From Paenibacillus allorhizosphaerae (GTDB lineage Bacteria; Bacillota; Bacilli; Paenibacillales; NBRC-103111): a DNA stretch of 64,000 bases. Under the pieces are notes generated by a model. That model searched no databases, was not told the origin of the DNA, and saw nothing but the letters and a program-made list of their open reading frames with translations. The stretch lies in contig NZ_CAJVCE010000012.1 of assembly GCF_910594985.1 (NCBI RefSeq), forward strand, positions 124,001 to 188,000, written 5' to 3'. Shown here piece after piece: positions 1 to 8,935 of this stretch. Every line of letters begins with the position of its first letter. Positions within the stretch are counted from its first letter, which is position 1. The position numbers and the translations under genes were made by a program.

Positions 1-135
1 GACAATTTCGATGATTTTCCCCTTTTCAATGCGTACATGGAACTGTCCTGTTTCCGTTCTTGTAAGGGCACCGTCATCGTAGCGGTAACCAGTTTCTAAT
101 GTCACATTGGTAAGCCAGTAAGCTTGATCGTTCAC
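1..135 (-). CDS. Amidohydrolase family protein, N-terminal part (runs off left edge)
   Basis: Only the first 45 codons lie in the window. The frame opens with GTG at 135, eight bases after a clear AGGAGG, and stays open to base 1. The peptide begins VNDQAYWLTNVTLETGYR and goes on to VRIEKGKIIEIV. This is the small beta-strand N-terminus usual in cytosine-deaminase-like metal-dependent amidohydrolases, before the catalytic barrel. No metal-binding residues are visible because they lie outside the window. It starts 34 bases after the ankyrin lipoprotein stop on the same strand, so the two are probably cotranscribed. The family call is an inference from a short fragment. Confidence 0.55.
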   Translation of the reverse strand, partial: MNDQAYWLTNVTLETGYRYDDGALTRTETGQFHVRIEKGKIIEIV

Positions 136-169
136 GATCTTGTCCTCCTGCCACACAAGATTTCCACAT

Positions 170-898
170 TCATTTCGGCAGCGATGCCCCGGCTTTTTTT
201 AATAACCCTTCCATCTCTTTGAAGCCGCGTTGTTGTGCATGCTTTAAGGGAGTGATTCCTTCTTTGTCGGCGATATTTACGTTCGCTCCATGGTCCACTA
301 GCAGCTGCACGATTTGTTGATGCGCCTCCCCTCCATTGCCTAAAATGACCGCTTCGAGCAGAGCCGTCCAATGCAAATTGTTGATATGATTGACATCGAT
401 ATCCGAACGAGTCAAGAGCTCCTTCACGACATCGACATGTCCGCGTTCCGAAGCCGGAATCAGCGCCGTGCCCCCGTATCGGTTCGTAAGTTTCGTATCC
501 GCACCTGCATCAATCGCGAGCTTTACGATTTCCAGCAGCCCTTCCGCGCCGGCATACAGGAGTACATTGTTCAGGTTGTTATCGCGAATGTTAATGTCCG
601 CTCCCTTTTGGATCAGCGCCTTTACCGTAGCTGATTTATTGTTGTAAGTCGCGGCCATTGCGGCCGTTCTTCCGCGTAGATCGCCAGAATTGATGTCCGC
701 TCCGGCTTCAAGCAGCTTCAGAACGGTTTCCGTATCGCCTTTCTCCGCCGCGATAATCAATTGTTCGTTCATCTTGTTCACCTTCACCTTCTTTTCTTCT
801 TTCGTTTCTGTTTCCGTCGGTACGTTTGGCAAAGAAATAGGACTCGAGTGGCACGCGGCTAACAAGACAACAGCGAAAATCATAAAGTGACGGTACAT
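170..898 (-). CDS. Ankyrin-repeat lipoprotein
   Basis: A 242-residue exported lipoprotein. An N-terminal hydrophobic stretch ends in a lipobox (LLAAC, lipidated Cys about residue 16). A charged linker rich in Thr, Glu and Lys follows, then about five to six ankyrin repeats from residue 45 on (units such as GDTETVLKLLEAGADIN and GHVDVVKELLT). Ankyrin repeats bind proteins, and the partner here is unknown. The ATG at 898 is preferred because AGGAG lies seven bases upstream; an in-frame TTG at 904 is too close to it. It is probably cotranscribed with the amidohydrolase gene and faces the LysR gene across about 110 bases, which suggests LysR control. Confidence 0.85.
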   Translation of the reverse strand: MYRHFMIFAVVLLAACHSSPISLPNVPTETETKEEKKVKVNKMNEQLIIAAEKGDTETVLKLLEAGADINSGDLRGRTAAMAATYNNKSATVKALIQKGADINIRDNNLNNVLLYAGAEGLLEIVKLAIDAGADTKLTNRYGGTALIPASERGHVDVVKELLTRSDIDVNHINNLHWTALLEAVILGNGGEAHQQIVQLLVDHGANVNIADKEGITPLKHAQQRGFKEMEGLLKKAGASLPK

Positions 899-1009
899 GA
901 TCAAGCTCCTTTTTCCTTCTATATATTTATGCTAACATGGAGATAGGCTATATGAAAATTATTAATAAAATAAGGTTTAGTAATGTTTTTGATATATAAA
1001 GGAGTGGTT

Positions 1010-1897
1010 TTGACGTTGGACATCAGACAACTGCGATATTTCATAGCGATAGTGGAGGAAAAGAAAATTTCCGCTGCCGCGAAAAGACTTCATATGTCGC
1101 AACCACCGTTAAGTCAACAATTAAAGGCAATGGAGGAGGAGCTTGGCTCTCCATTAGTGGAGAGAAGCGGAAAGTATTTAGAAATAACGGAAGCCGGGAA
1201 AACTCTGTATAAATATGCCTTAAAGATGGACCAATGGATGGAAGAGGCCAAAATGGAAGTGAAGGAAGTCGGTAACGGAGTAAACGGAAGACTAACGATC
1301 GGTGTCAATACATTATCGGCCGTCGAGCTGCCGGAACTTCTACGTCAATTTCAACAACAATACCCCAAGGTGACTTATAAAATTCAACAAAATGAATCGT
1401 CCCATCTTTGCAAATTAGTCAGAGACCGCGCTATAGAGCTGGCGATTATTCGATTGCCGCTCGAGTTGAACTCTTTTTCCGTTCTCCATCTTTATACGGA
1501 GCCGTTCTACTTTATTACATCCAAGCAGAGGCACTCGATCGATCGCGAATTGTCGCTTGCAGACATTAGCAACGACCCGCTTATTTTGCCGAGTACCGAA
1601 GGGTTAGGCGTGCATTATTTAATATCGGAAGCATTCTCCCGGCTCCAATTGCAGCCCAATATGATCGGCGAATGTTCCGACATCACGCTGTTGATGGATT
1701 TGATCTCATCTGATTTTGCCGCATCGATTGTTCCGGAGACGGTGCTTTCGCGGCATAAAGAGTATTCCATACACGCTAGTAAAATTTCTAGTACCGAATT
1801 GTCGGCCCCGGTCGGTTTAATCTGGCTGAAGCATCATTACTTATCTGCGGCTGCACAGAATTTTGTCGAATTATATAAAAAGAAGATGGTACAATAA
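1010..1897 (+). CDS. LysR-family transcriptional regulator
   Basis: About 295 residues, normal for the family. The N-terminus has the winged helix-turn-helix (DIRQLRYFIAIVEEKKISAAAKRLHMSQPPLSQQLKAMEEELG), and the rest resembles the periplasmic-binding-like effector domain. The start is ambiguous: AAGGAG at about 1000-1004 favours TTG at 1010, TTG at 1016 would give the classical xDIRQLRYF start, and ATG at 983 lies upstream of the ribosome binding site. It is transcribed away from the ankyrin lipoprotein/amidohydrolase pair and is the natural candidate to control it. The effector is unknown. Confidence 0.88.
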   Translation: MTLDIRQLRYFIAIVEEKKISAAAKRLHMSQPPLSQQLKAMEEELGSPLVERSGKYLEITEAGKTLYKYALKMDQWMEEAKMEVKEVGNGVNGRLTIGVNTLSAVELPELLRQFQQQYPKVTYKIQQNESSHLCKLVRDRAIELAIIRLPLELNSFSVLHLYTEPFYFITSKQRHSIDRELSLADISNDPLILPSTEGLGVHYLISEAFSRLQLQPNMIGECSDITLLMDLISSDFAASIVPETVLSRHKEYSIHASKISSTELSAPVGLIWLKHHYLSAAAQNFVELYKKKMVQ

Positions 1898-2020
1898 ACG
1901 ATGGTTCCAACGTAAAAAAGCAGCCCCGTGAGAGACCGCTACAAAGTCGGAAATAGCAATGTATAAGAAGAGAGGTAAATCAAAGAAATCACGTCGTACG
2001 TTATTGATGTAACGTGAAAG

Positions 2021-2404
2021 CTATGAATCGTACGCCGAATCAAATTCGATGATATTATTGTCCACATCAAGAATATAAATTTGGGCAAACCCGGCCACGC
2101 TTTGCGGTCTCGCTTCATAAGGGATGCCCGCTTTTTCCAGCCATTCGATCGTGCCTTTGTAGCTCTTAACCCAGATGGCAAAATGTCCGTCAACCGAATC
2201 GATCTGACCGTTGCGCAGCGTTTCGCCTTGCGTGTGTTCAAGCAAATGAAGCTGCTGGTTTCCAACGGCATACCAGATTCCTTTGGATTTAAAAGGCGGC
2301 CGTTCAATCTCCTGAAATTGAAGCAATTCCGAATAAAATTGTCTAGCCTTCTCCAGATCCCTAACCGCTATACTTACATGATGCAATCGTTCAAATTCGA
2401 TCAT
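2021..2404 (-). CDS. VOC (glyoxalase/bleomycin-resistance fold) family protein
   Basis: A 127-residue single-domain protein with the vicinal-oxygen-chelate pattern: LHHVSIAVRDLEKARQFYSELL at the N-terminus and a C-terminal YILDVDNNIIEFD strand. Likely metal ligands are the His near residue 9, a central His (QLHLLEH) and the Glu in IIEFD. The family includes dioxygenases, lyases and resistance proteins, and the substrate cannot be read from the sequence. AGGAG lies just before the ATG. It stands alone, separated from the next minus-strand gene by 456 bases. Confidence 0.85.
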   Translation of the reverse strand: MIEFERLHHVSIAVRDLEKARQFYSELLQFQEIERPPFKSKGIWYAVGNQQLHLLEHTQGETLRNGQIDSVDGHFAIWVKSYKGTIEWLEKAGIPYEARPQSVAGFAQIYILDVDNNIIEFDSAYDS

Positions 2405-2860
2405 TGCTCACCTCTCCTTATACAATCGTCTTCCGCAACCCACCTCAACCATACTATTCCTCATTCTCAACAAGTCGCGAGCTTCATTTACTTCAATATC
2501 CCCCCTTTTCCATATAAAGTCAAGATTTCTCCCCATTCCCCTCATATAAATCTTCTTTTTCATTTAGGAAATAAAGTTTATAATGATGAAAGAAATTTTT
2601 ACTTTCGACTGGATTTTTTCTGGGAGGACGGTTTGGCGGCGATAAAATAGGCATTGACGGCGGCTGTGTGTATGGATAACAGCTCAATTGCCTGGAGATT
2701 GGCGAGAACGGGCAATATACGACGCACTTTATTAAAAAGATACTCGCAAATTGGCCCGAAGGAAGTCGCTTTGCCGGCTTCTTCCTTCGGGCTGGAAATG
2801 GCCGCGATAAGCATCCGTTCACGCCAAATTTGGCTTCAGACTTGTTCCCGAATGCTCGCT
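2405..2860. other. 456-base gene-poor gap
   Basis: No convincing gene. It holds a perfect 12-base inverted repeat (2754-2765 with 2781-2792, arms GCCCGAAGGAAG and CTTCCTTCGGGC) around a 15-base loop. A 71-codon minus-strand frame (2599-2814) has no ribosome binding site and no recognisable motif. The repeat may mark the end of the dehydrogenase transcript, but no clean T-run follows it. Confidence 0.5.
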
Positions 2861-3874
2861 TCAAAATGTGATGCAAATCTTGCCGAAATACGACCCCTTT
2901 GCGAGGTAGTACAGTGCATCTACAGCGGACTCGAAAGGAAACACGGAGTCAATGACCGGACGGAGCTGGCTTTGCTTCATCGCACGATTCATCGCTTCAA
3001 ACATGTCGCGGCTGCCAACATTGATCGCTTGAAGCCGCGCTTTTCTTATGATTGCGGGAATGATATCGAACCCTTCCACACGATACCCTGATAGAACGCC
3101 GACCATACTGATCTGTCCCCCCACCTTCAACGCAGAGATCGACCGGTTTAATGTGGCTGAACCCCCAAGATCGACGATATGGTCCGCACCGCGTCCGTCC
3201 GTCCGTTCAAGAATGACTTGATCCCACGCCGGATGATCCTTATAATTAATGCCGCAATCCGCGCCAAGCTGCAGCGCCCGTTTTATTTTTTCATCGCTGC
3301 TGGAGGTTACGATGACCGTCGCCCCATGAAGCTTGGCAAACTGAAGCGCGAACAACGAAACGCCGCCGGTTCCTTGCACGACTACAGTATCTCCCGCTTT
3401 CACTTTCCCCTCTTCGACGACAGCATGCCATGCCGTGACCCCTGCGCAAGGGAGCGTCGCGGCTTCTTCATCGGTCAAATAATCAGGGACATGAATGAGC
3501 CCGTTCTCGTGAAGCACCGTGTACTCCGCCAGCAGCCCTTGCAGCGGACTTCCGAGCGTACTCGCCCAATTGGCTTGCGTCGGCTCTCCGGAAATCCAGC
3601 TTTGCGTAAAAATACCGCTCACCCGGTCGCCAAGCTTGAATCTGGATACGCGATCGCCAACGGCGACGACTTCGCCCACACCGTCTGATAAGGGAATGAA
3701 CGGCATCTTTTGATCGGGTTTATAAAATCCGTCGATGACACCGAGATCTCTGGAATTGAGAGAAACCGCACGCATTTGGATAAGCACTTCTTCGGGACCG
3801 GGAACTGGAACGGGACGTTCCGCCGCTTTTAGTTGATCAAGTCCAAAACCGTCTTGCAATTCGTATGTTTTCAT
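2861..3874 (-). CDS. MDR-family NAD(P)-dependent alcohol dehydrogenase / quinone oxidoreductase
   Basis: A 337-residue medium-chain dehydrogenase/reductase. The N-terminal GroES-like domain contains NSRDLGVIDGFY and PLSDGVGEVVAVGDRVSRFK, and the Rossmann domain has VVVQGTGGVSLFALQFAKLHGA. The structural-zinc Cys cluster of true alcohol dehydrogenases is absent, which fits the zinc-independent or quinone-reductase branch. AGGAGAGG precedes the ATG by six bases. It is divergent from an HxlR-type regulator 113 bases away. HxlR proteins often sense quinones or aldehydes and control such reductases, so a detoxification role is likely. Confidence 0.88.
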   Translation of the reverse strand: MKTYELQDGFGLDQLKAAERPVPVPGPEEVLIQMRAVSLNSRDLGVIDGFYKPDQKMPFIPLSDGVGEVVAVGDRVSRFKLGDRVSGIFTQSWISGEPTQANWASTLGSPLQGLLAEYTVLHENGLIHVPDYLTDEEAATLPCAGVTAWHAVVEEGKVKAGDTVVVQGTGGVSLFALQFAKLHGATVIVTSSSDEKIKRALQLGADCGINYKDHPAWDQVILERTDGRGADHIVDLGGSATLNRSISALKVGGQISMVGVLSGYRVEGFDIIPAIIRKARLQAINVGSRDMFEAMNRAMKQSQLRPVIDSVFPFESAVDALYYLAKGSYFGKICITF

Positions 3875-3899
3875 GTATAACCTCTCCTATTCAATGGTA

Positions 3900-3928
3900 T
3901 AGTCATACAATAATACACTTGCTATAAT
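3900..3928 (+). promoter_or_regulatory. Probable sigma-A promoter of the HxlR gene
   Basis: TAGTCA (3900-3905) and TATAAT (3923-3928) are separated by 17 bases and lie about 60 bases upstream of the HxlR start codon, inside the divergent intergenic region where the regulator would bind. Confidence 0.55.
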
Positions 3929-3987
3929 TAAGTAAGTAGGAACTTTAGAGTGTCCTGGGAACCACAAAGTGCATAGGGGGTTACGTA

Positions 3988-4386
3988 ATGACAACGCCTG
4001 GCTTGAAAAAAACACCCGACATCTCCATTGCCGTTTGCGGCTACAGCAAGACGCTTGAAATCATTTCGAACAAATGGACGGTACTCGTCATTTACGCTTT
4101 GGAGGATGGAGCGATTCGCTACGGGGAGATGGGAAGACGCATTGACGGCATCTCCAAAAAGATGCTAACGCAAACGCTCCGGCAGTTGGAACGTGACGGC
4201 CTGGTCCAGCGTCATTTGACGCCTGCAATTCCTCCGATCGTTTCATATTCGTTGACCCCGCTTGGCGAAACATTGCTTAAACCGTTGAGAGAGTTGAATG
4301 ATTGGACGAAAGTTCATTACACACAAGTCGAAACGGCTCGGCAGGAATACGATCAAACGTATTCCGCATCCACCGAAAACCATTAA
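3988..4386 (+). CDS. HxlR-family winged-helix regulator
   Basis: 132 residues, typical of the family. The motif ISNKWTVLVIYALEDGAIRYGEMGRRIDGISKKMLTQTLRQLERDGLV is the HxlR winged helix. A Cys at about residue 12 (SIAVCGYSK) sits where HxlR, YodB and HypR-type sensors carry their redox-active Cys, so thiol-based sensing of quinones or aldehydes is plausible. AGGGGG lies upstream of the ATG. It faces the MDR dehydrogenase gene, its most likely target. Confidence 0.9.
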   Translation: MTTPGLKKTPDISIAVCGYSKTLEIISNKWTVLVIYALEDGAIRYGEMGRRIDGISKKMLTQTLRQLERDGLVQRHLTPAIPPIVSYSLTPLGETLLKPLRELNDWTKVHYTQVETARQEYDQTYSASTENH

Positions 4387-4435
4387 GTGCAGGCTTTCTT
4401 GCCACTGTGCGCACAAGAGCATACGATGAAAAAGC

Positions 4436-4475
4436 AAAAAAACAGCCCCTTCTTCGATCGAAGACAAGGGGCTGT
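4436..4475 (-). terminator. Rho-independent terminator of the LPXTG adhesin gene
   Basis: A perfect 10-base stem (4442-4451 with 4466-4475, ACAGCCCCTT/AAGGGGCTGT) is followed on the minus strand by a run of seven T. It lies just beyond the adhesin stop codon. Confidence 0.9.
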
Positions 4476-4482
4476 TGCCTAT

Positions 4483-7400
4483 TTACTTGATTGACAAAAA
4501 CTTTTTTCTCCATACGACGCCGAGCAGAATCAGGCAAATCCCGGCGATTTGCATAGCTAATGGGCTGTCTTCGCCTGTCTTGGGCAATCTTTCTCCGGTT
4601 GGAACGTTATCGGGCGCACTGCCGGACGGCGTTGCTCCATCGGAGCTTGGGCTGTCTTGCGGTGTGATGACCACTTCGTCAGGCGGTTGCCCGGCTTCCG
4701 GCTTTTCGCCGGAAGGCGTCCCCGGTGTCGGAATCTCGATCGCCGGCGTATCCGGGTTTGGCGTAACAGATCCCGGATTGTTCGGAGTCGGCGTGCCCGG
4801 TGCTGCAGGGCTTTGTCCGGGTGTACCGGGAGTGGACTCCCCTGGCGTTGACGGACCCGACCCCGGTGTGCCTGATCCGGGTGAATCCGTATCCGGTGTT
4901 TCGGAGTCCGGCGTATCGGTTCCTGGCGTATCCGTTCCCGGATTATCGGTGCCTGGATTGCCGCCCGGGTTACCGCCCCCGGATTTCTTGTTCGTAACAT
5001 TCAAAGCGACGCCTGCGGTTGAATTGATCGTCACGGGATACTCCTTCGAATCGAGAACATACCCCGCCGGCGCCGTGACTTCTTTCAGCACATAGCTGCC
5101 CGACAATAAATTTTTGAATTCCGCCGTACCCGCCGAGCTCGTCGTCAACGTGTTAATCCATATGCGGTCCGGTCCTGCCTGACGGTACAAGCTGAAGACT
5201 GCGCCTTCCAGCTTCACGGATGCATTCGCTTCATCCATTTTCTTTACCGTTAATGTGCCTCGAGTTCCGCTGCCGGTACCCGAACCGCTGGATACGCCGA
5301 CGATAATGTCTTTGGTTGTCGGTACAATGACGGTTTGGACATTGGTTCCGCTGAATCGAACCGTATTGCTCACATGATCTCCGTTGTTCGCCACAATAAG
5401 CGATTGATATTCCAGTATGTAGGCGGAACGGATTTCTTTCAGAAAGCTCAAGACAAACGTCTGGCTGCCGGTATCATCGGTTTGGATTTGCAAACGGTAG
5501 TCCACATCTTTGGTTAATTCGGGACCGGATTTGCTCACATCTCCGCCGGAAGTAACCGCCGTCGGGTACAGATGGAACGATTCGGGAATCAAAACCTGAT
5601 TGCCGCTCGGCGTATCGGTCAGCTTCGCATCCTGTACAAACGACTGTCCCCGGTTCACGGCGATGCTCCAGTCAATTCTGTCCCCGGTTTGCTTGCCGTC
5701 CTTGAACACATACTCCCCGCCATGCGGAATGGTAACCGATCCTTTCAAATCTTTGGATACCGGGCTCACGCCATCGAATACGTTCGCGGTATTGGTAACG
5801 ATATTTTCAATGACCTGGCCTTCCAAACTTGTTGCGAACTCAAGCCAATAAGGCGCTTGAATTTTATTGTTGAATTGTACGATCAGTTCAGTGCCGTTTT
5901 GGCTCACGCTATAACCGGAAGCCGCTACTTCTGCGCCTTTGCTTCCACCGCCGTCCGGAGCGACGATCATGTTGTACACTTTGACGCTACCCGGAACTAG
6001 CGTTTGGCCTTTCAGTAAGTTGTCGACGATGCGGGCATTCGCCAGTTCTTTCCCGTTATAGTTGATCCCGACGGCCCATAGTAGCTGCTTCGATGCAGCG
6101 TTGTAACTGCCGAACTTAAAGCCGTTGTTTTTGGTCTCGTTGTTTGGATCGAACGAAGCCGTCACTTCTTTTGAGCCGCCATCCCAGTCCATTTTTGCCG
6201 TATTCAGAAAGCTGGTCTTCCCGGCGGCAAGCCAGTCCACATTGAAATACGTTTTGTAGGTGACGGCGTACGTAGCGGAAGTGACGGAGTTGTTATTCAA
6301 TTTGATGACGAATCCGTCCGTAACCGCCGACGGGTTCGAGGCCCGGTAGACGACGTCGTACACGGAGGATGCCACGCTCTGCGAAGTGATGCTGAGCGAG
6401 CCCGGAACGAGAGTCAGACCGCCGTTCGTAAACGTGTCGGTAAGTACGATATTGTTCATCGGGTACTGATCTTCGTTAAGTCGAATCGTCCAGCTTACGG
6501 TCTTATTCTGATAGTCTACGGCTCCCCTGCTTTTATTGACGATCATTTGAATAACGTTTTGGGAATTCGTATCGGAATAAGTCGCGGAAGTGACCGTATT
6601 CGTTATTTTGCCGTTCTCGTATACACGATCGGTTGCTTTCGTTTTGTACACGATTTTGTATGCGGAAGTGACGTCGCGCGTGAAACTTAGCGTGAATCCT
6701 TTTTTCCCTGCACCGGCAGCCGGCAACCAGTTGTAATCCACGCCTGCGGTAAGCGGCGAACCTGCGGTTTCCTTCCCGGACGAATCGAGTGCCATCGGAT
6801 ACACCGCGAGCGAACCCGGCACCAGCTCATGGAGCGCATCGAATTGATCCGTAAGCGATGCGTCCGCTTGAGGGATCCGTTTTTCATCGTAGTTATACAA
6901 GATGGCCCAGGTGATCGTCTGCGTCTTCGCATCGTAACCGGTTACAGCTTTCTTCAAGTGGCTTCCGCGCTGGACGTTGACCGTCGCGGAGGAACGGATC
7001 TCCGGCACATTGTCGCCTTTGAACACGGCCTCATTCGTAAACGTCGATAGGCTGGAATCGACAATTTCGGTCGAAAACTCAATTCGATATGCGCCGCTGA
7101 TCGTTTCGTTTTTGAATTTGACCGTGAGCTCGCCTGCATTAAGCGCAGCCTCATATTGATCGCCGCTAAGCGGATCTCCTCGCAGCACGGACCCGTCCAG
7201 ATTCACTTGCAGCCGGTAGACGGCTGCGGTCACGGGAGTCGCCATCGTCAATCCGGCCGGAAGCCGGTCGGCGACCGTCGCGTTCTTCACCGTTTCCAAT
7301 GTCTTGTTAACGTCAACCGTCCAATGAATGCGATCCGCATTGTAGCCTTGCGGAATACCGCTCTTCTCAACGGAAGACTTCACGCTCGGCTTGAAATGAA

Positions 7401-7908
7401 GCGTGATCGTATAGCCGTTGCGAATCGGAAAATAAATTTGCTGCTCCGTACTTCCTTGAATCGTCTGTTTGTCGAATTGGGTGTGAAAGGTAAGCGTGCC
7501 ATGGACATCATCATTTTCGACTTTCTCGTTGAACACCATCGTGACTTGGCGAGAGGACGCTTCGACCTGGAACGTGCCGACGCTGCTGCCGTCATCTTTT
7601 TTCAGTTCAGCGCTAATATCATTATAAAGCTTGAACTGGACGGGCAGCCAAAACGTGTAGACGGCGCCGCTCTTGTAACCATGGCCGTTCGGAAGCTCCC
7701 AAGTATAGTCCAGCGTGACGCTTGCGCCTTGCTCGTAAACGGGATCCGTCACCGTATTCCCGTTCGCATCCTTCACGGTCAACGTCACACCGGTCAAGAT
7801 GTTCTCGCTGATCTGCTGACCGGTGCTTGCATGAGACAATAGCGCTCCATAAAAGCTTTGAATGAAAAGCACAAGCGCTATGACCACAAGACTTGTTTTT
7901 TTGTTCAA
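4483..7908 (-). CDS. LPXTG-anchored multi-domain surface adhesin
   Basis: A 1141-residue cell-wall protein. In order: signal peptide (NKKTSLVVIALVLFIQSF...SHA); an N-terminal collagen-binding/adhesin-like region; about five related beta-rich units of some 130 residues, each with an xWxxxVN-type strand followed by a LxPGSLxVY-type strand; one SpaA/Cna-B prealbumin-like domain near residues 880-975 (KLEGAVFSLYR...YVLKEVTAPAGY, probably closed by an isopeptide bond); a Pro-Gly-Thr-Asp-rich spacer of about 130 residues; and the sorting signal LPKTGEDSP, a membrane segment and a basic tail. The start is TTG at 7908 with AGGAG seven bases upstream; an upstream extension to 8040 has no signal character. 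The sortase gene directly upstream probably anchors it. Confidence 0.9.
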   Translation of the reverse strand: MNKKTSLVVIALVLFIQSFYGALLSHASTGQQISENILTGVTLTVKDANGNTVTDPVYEQGASVTLDYTWELPNGHGYKSGAVYTFWLPVQFKLYNDISAELKKDDGSSVGTFQVEASSRQVTMVFNEKVENDDVHGTLTFHTQFDKQTIQGSTEQQIYFPIRNGYTITLHFKPSVKSSVEKSGIPQGYNADRIHWTVDVNKTLETVKNATVADRLPAGLTMATPVTAAVYRLQVNLDGSVLRGDPLSGDQYEAALNAGELTVKFKNETISGAYRIEFSTEIVDSSLSTFTNEAVFKGDNVPEIRSSATVNVQRGSHLKKAVTGYDAKTQTITWAILYNYDEKRIPQADASLTDQFDALHELVPGSLAVYPMALDSSGKETAGSPLTAGVDYNWLPAAGAGKKGFTLSFTRDVTSAYKIVYKTKATDRVYENGKITNTVTSATYSDTNSQNVIQMIVNKSRGAVDYQNKTVSWTIRLNEDQYPMNNIVLTDTFTNGGLTLVPGSLSITSQSVASSVYDVVYRASNPSAVTDGFVIKLNNNSVTSATYAVTYKTYFNVDWLAAGKTSFLNTAKMDWDGGSKEVTASFDPNNETKNNGFKFGSYNAASKQLLWAVGINYNGKELANARIVDNLLKGQTLVPGSVKVYNMIVAPDGGGSKGAEVAASGYSVSQNGTELIVQFNNKIQAPYWLEFATSLEGQVIENIVTNTANVFDGVSPVSKDLKGSVTIPHGGEYVFKDGKQTGDRIDWSIAVNRGQSFVQDAKLTDTPSGNQVLIPESFHLYPTAVTSGGDVSKSGPELTKDVDYRLQIQTDDTGSQTFVLSFLKEIRSAYILEYQSLIVANNGDHVSNTVRFSGTNVQTVIVPTTKDIIVGVSSGSGTGSGTRGTLTVKKMDEANASVKLEGAVFSLYRQAGPDRIWINTLTTSSAGTAEFKNLLSGSYVLKEVTAPAGYVLDSKEYPVTINSTAGVALNVTNKKSGGGNPGGNPGTDNPGTDTPGTDTPDSETPDTDSPGSGTPGSGPSTPGESTPGTPGQSPAAPGTPTPNNPGSVTPNPDTPAIEIPTPGTPSGEKPEAGQPPDEVVITPQDSPSSDGATPSGSAPDNVPTGERLPKTGEDSPLAMQIAGICLILLGVVWRKKFLSIK

Positions 7909-8189
7909 AATCTTGCTCCTCCGTTCCTTCTCAGCATGGCAACAACCGCTGGAACAGGCGTTTGCTCCTTTTGGTTCATCTGCTTTGTTATATTCACTCC
8001 TTTCGCAATTAACAATGTTACAATTTGTATCACAATACATAATGTATCATAAAGCATTTATTTATACAACCTCTGAGTCACACGACCCATACTTGACCGG
8101 AAAAAACCTTCAAAGATGGGATGCTGCGGCGTTTCCAGCATTCCCCCGGTGCAGTTACATGACGTTTCACGGGTTGCCCTATACGAAAT
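7909..8189 (-). promoter_or_regulatory. 281-base structured leader between sortase and adhesin genes
   Basis: Read on the minus strand, the first part (about 8182-8110) can fold into two GC-rich hairpins: CCCGTG with CACCGGG, and GGGAATGCTG with CAGCATCCC. A T6 run lies 11 bases further on. Next comes a possible promoter (TTGTAT, 17 bases, TACATT at about 8069-8041), then an AAAGGAG (7997-8003) with no ATG at the right distance, then the adhesin ribosome binding site. A 24-codon frame starting at an internal ATG ends in a TGA that overlaps the adhesin TTG. I could not match it to a known riboswitch by eye. Confidence 0.4.
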
Positions 8190-8879
8190 TCAGCTTTGTT
8201 TTTCTACGATCTTCCCTTTGATAATGAGACGATGTGTAGCATTCTGTAGAGGATGGCATGTAATCAACGTAATTACCCGGTCTTTGCCGTTTCCTTTCAA
8301 TACCCATACTTCTTCGGGTAAGACGTATAGCTTCTCCTGGACTTCGTACTCGTAACGCTTGCTTCGAGTATTCACTTTGATCCGGTCCCCTACGTCGACC
8401 TCGTCCAACCGGTTAAAATTTTTTCCGTACGTTAAGTTCCTGTGTCCTGCAATCGCATAGTTACCGATATCACCGGCTTTGCCGGTGTTGGCCATGCTGG
8501 CTACGGACAATTGCAAATTTTTCTCCGTCGCATTCGTTAAAACCGGCAGCTTCAAATCAATTTTGTCAATCACCAGCAGTGCTTCCGCCTGATCAGGCAC
8601 GCTTTCTGTCAGAGTTTTCGTTTCCACATGCAAAGGCGCCGCCTGAACGGGCTTAGCTTCGGCTGCCTCCGCTACGGAAATGCTCGGAGCGGGAACGTCT
8701 GCCTCAATGTTCTCCTCCAAAGTTACGTTATCCAACCGCAGTAAGCTTTGCTGCCACTCGGCGAGTATTTGCTGCTGCCGGTAACTGTCATAACGGTCCT
8801 TGAGCGTCGGATATACCAATAAAATCGTGCCGACAACGATACATAACAGGAATGGAATTTGCCTTGCCATTTTCTTCAC
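8190..8879 (-). CDS. Class D sortase
   Basis: 229 residues. A membrane anchor near the N-terminus (ARQIPFLLCIVVGTILLVYP) precedes the sortase barrel. The catalytic set is visible: His in AIAGHRN, Cys in LITCHPLQN, Arg in ATHRLIIKG. Sortases are membrane transpeptidases that cleave LPXTG after Thr and join the protein to peptidoglycan. The start is GTG at 8879, nine bases after AGGAGG; the ATG four codons later is too far from it. The adhesin gene with LPKTG follows on the same strand and is the obvious substrate. Confidence 0.9.
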   Translation of the reverse strand: MKKMARQIPFLLCIVVGTILLVYPTLKDRYDSYRQQQILAEWQQSLLRLDNVTLEENIEADVPAPSISVAEAAEAKPVQAAPLHVETKTLTESVPDQAEALLVIDKIDLKLPVLTNATEKNLQLSVASMANTGKAGDIGNYAIAGHRNLTYGKNFNRLDEVDVGDRIKVNTRSKRYEYEVQEKLYVLPEEVWVLKGNGKDRVITLITCHPLQNATHRLIIKGKIVEKQS

Positions 8880-8935
8880 CGCGCTTCTCCTCCTTCTCCA
8901 CAGATCGCAATAGCACAAGCACACAAATTAAACTT

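Noticed and set aside
4590..4990. Repeat array or CRISPR-like pattern
   Set aside because: The repetition is that of codons for a Pro-Gly-Thr-Asp-rich spacer in the LPXTG protein, without regular repeat-spacer units.
4483..8040. Longer adhesin start at 8040
   Set aside because: The extra 44 codons are Cys- and charge-rich, lack signal-peptide character and place the AGGAG site inside the gene; TTG at 7908 fits far better.
8110..8182. c-di-GMP-I riboswitch upstream of the adhesin
   Set aside because: The layout is reminiscent but the conserved GACGCAAAGC segment and the usual third stem are missing, so it is listed only as an unknown structured region.
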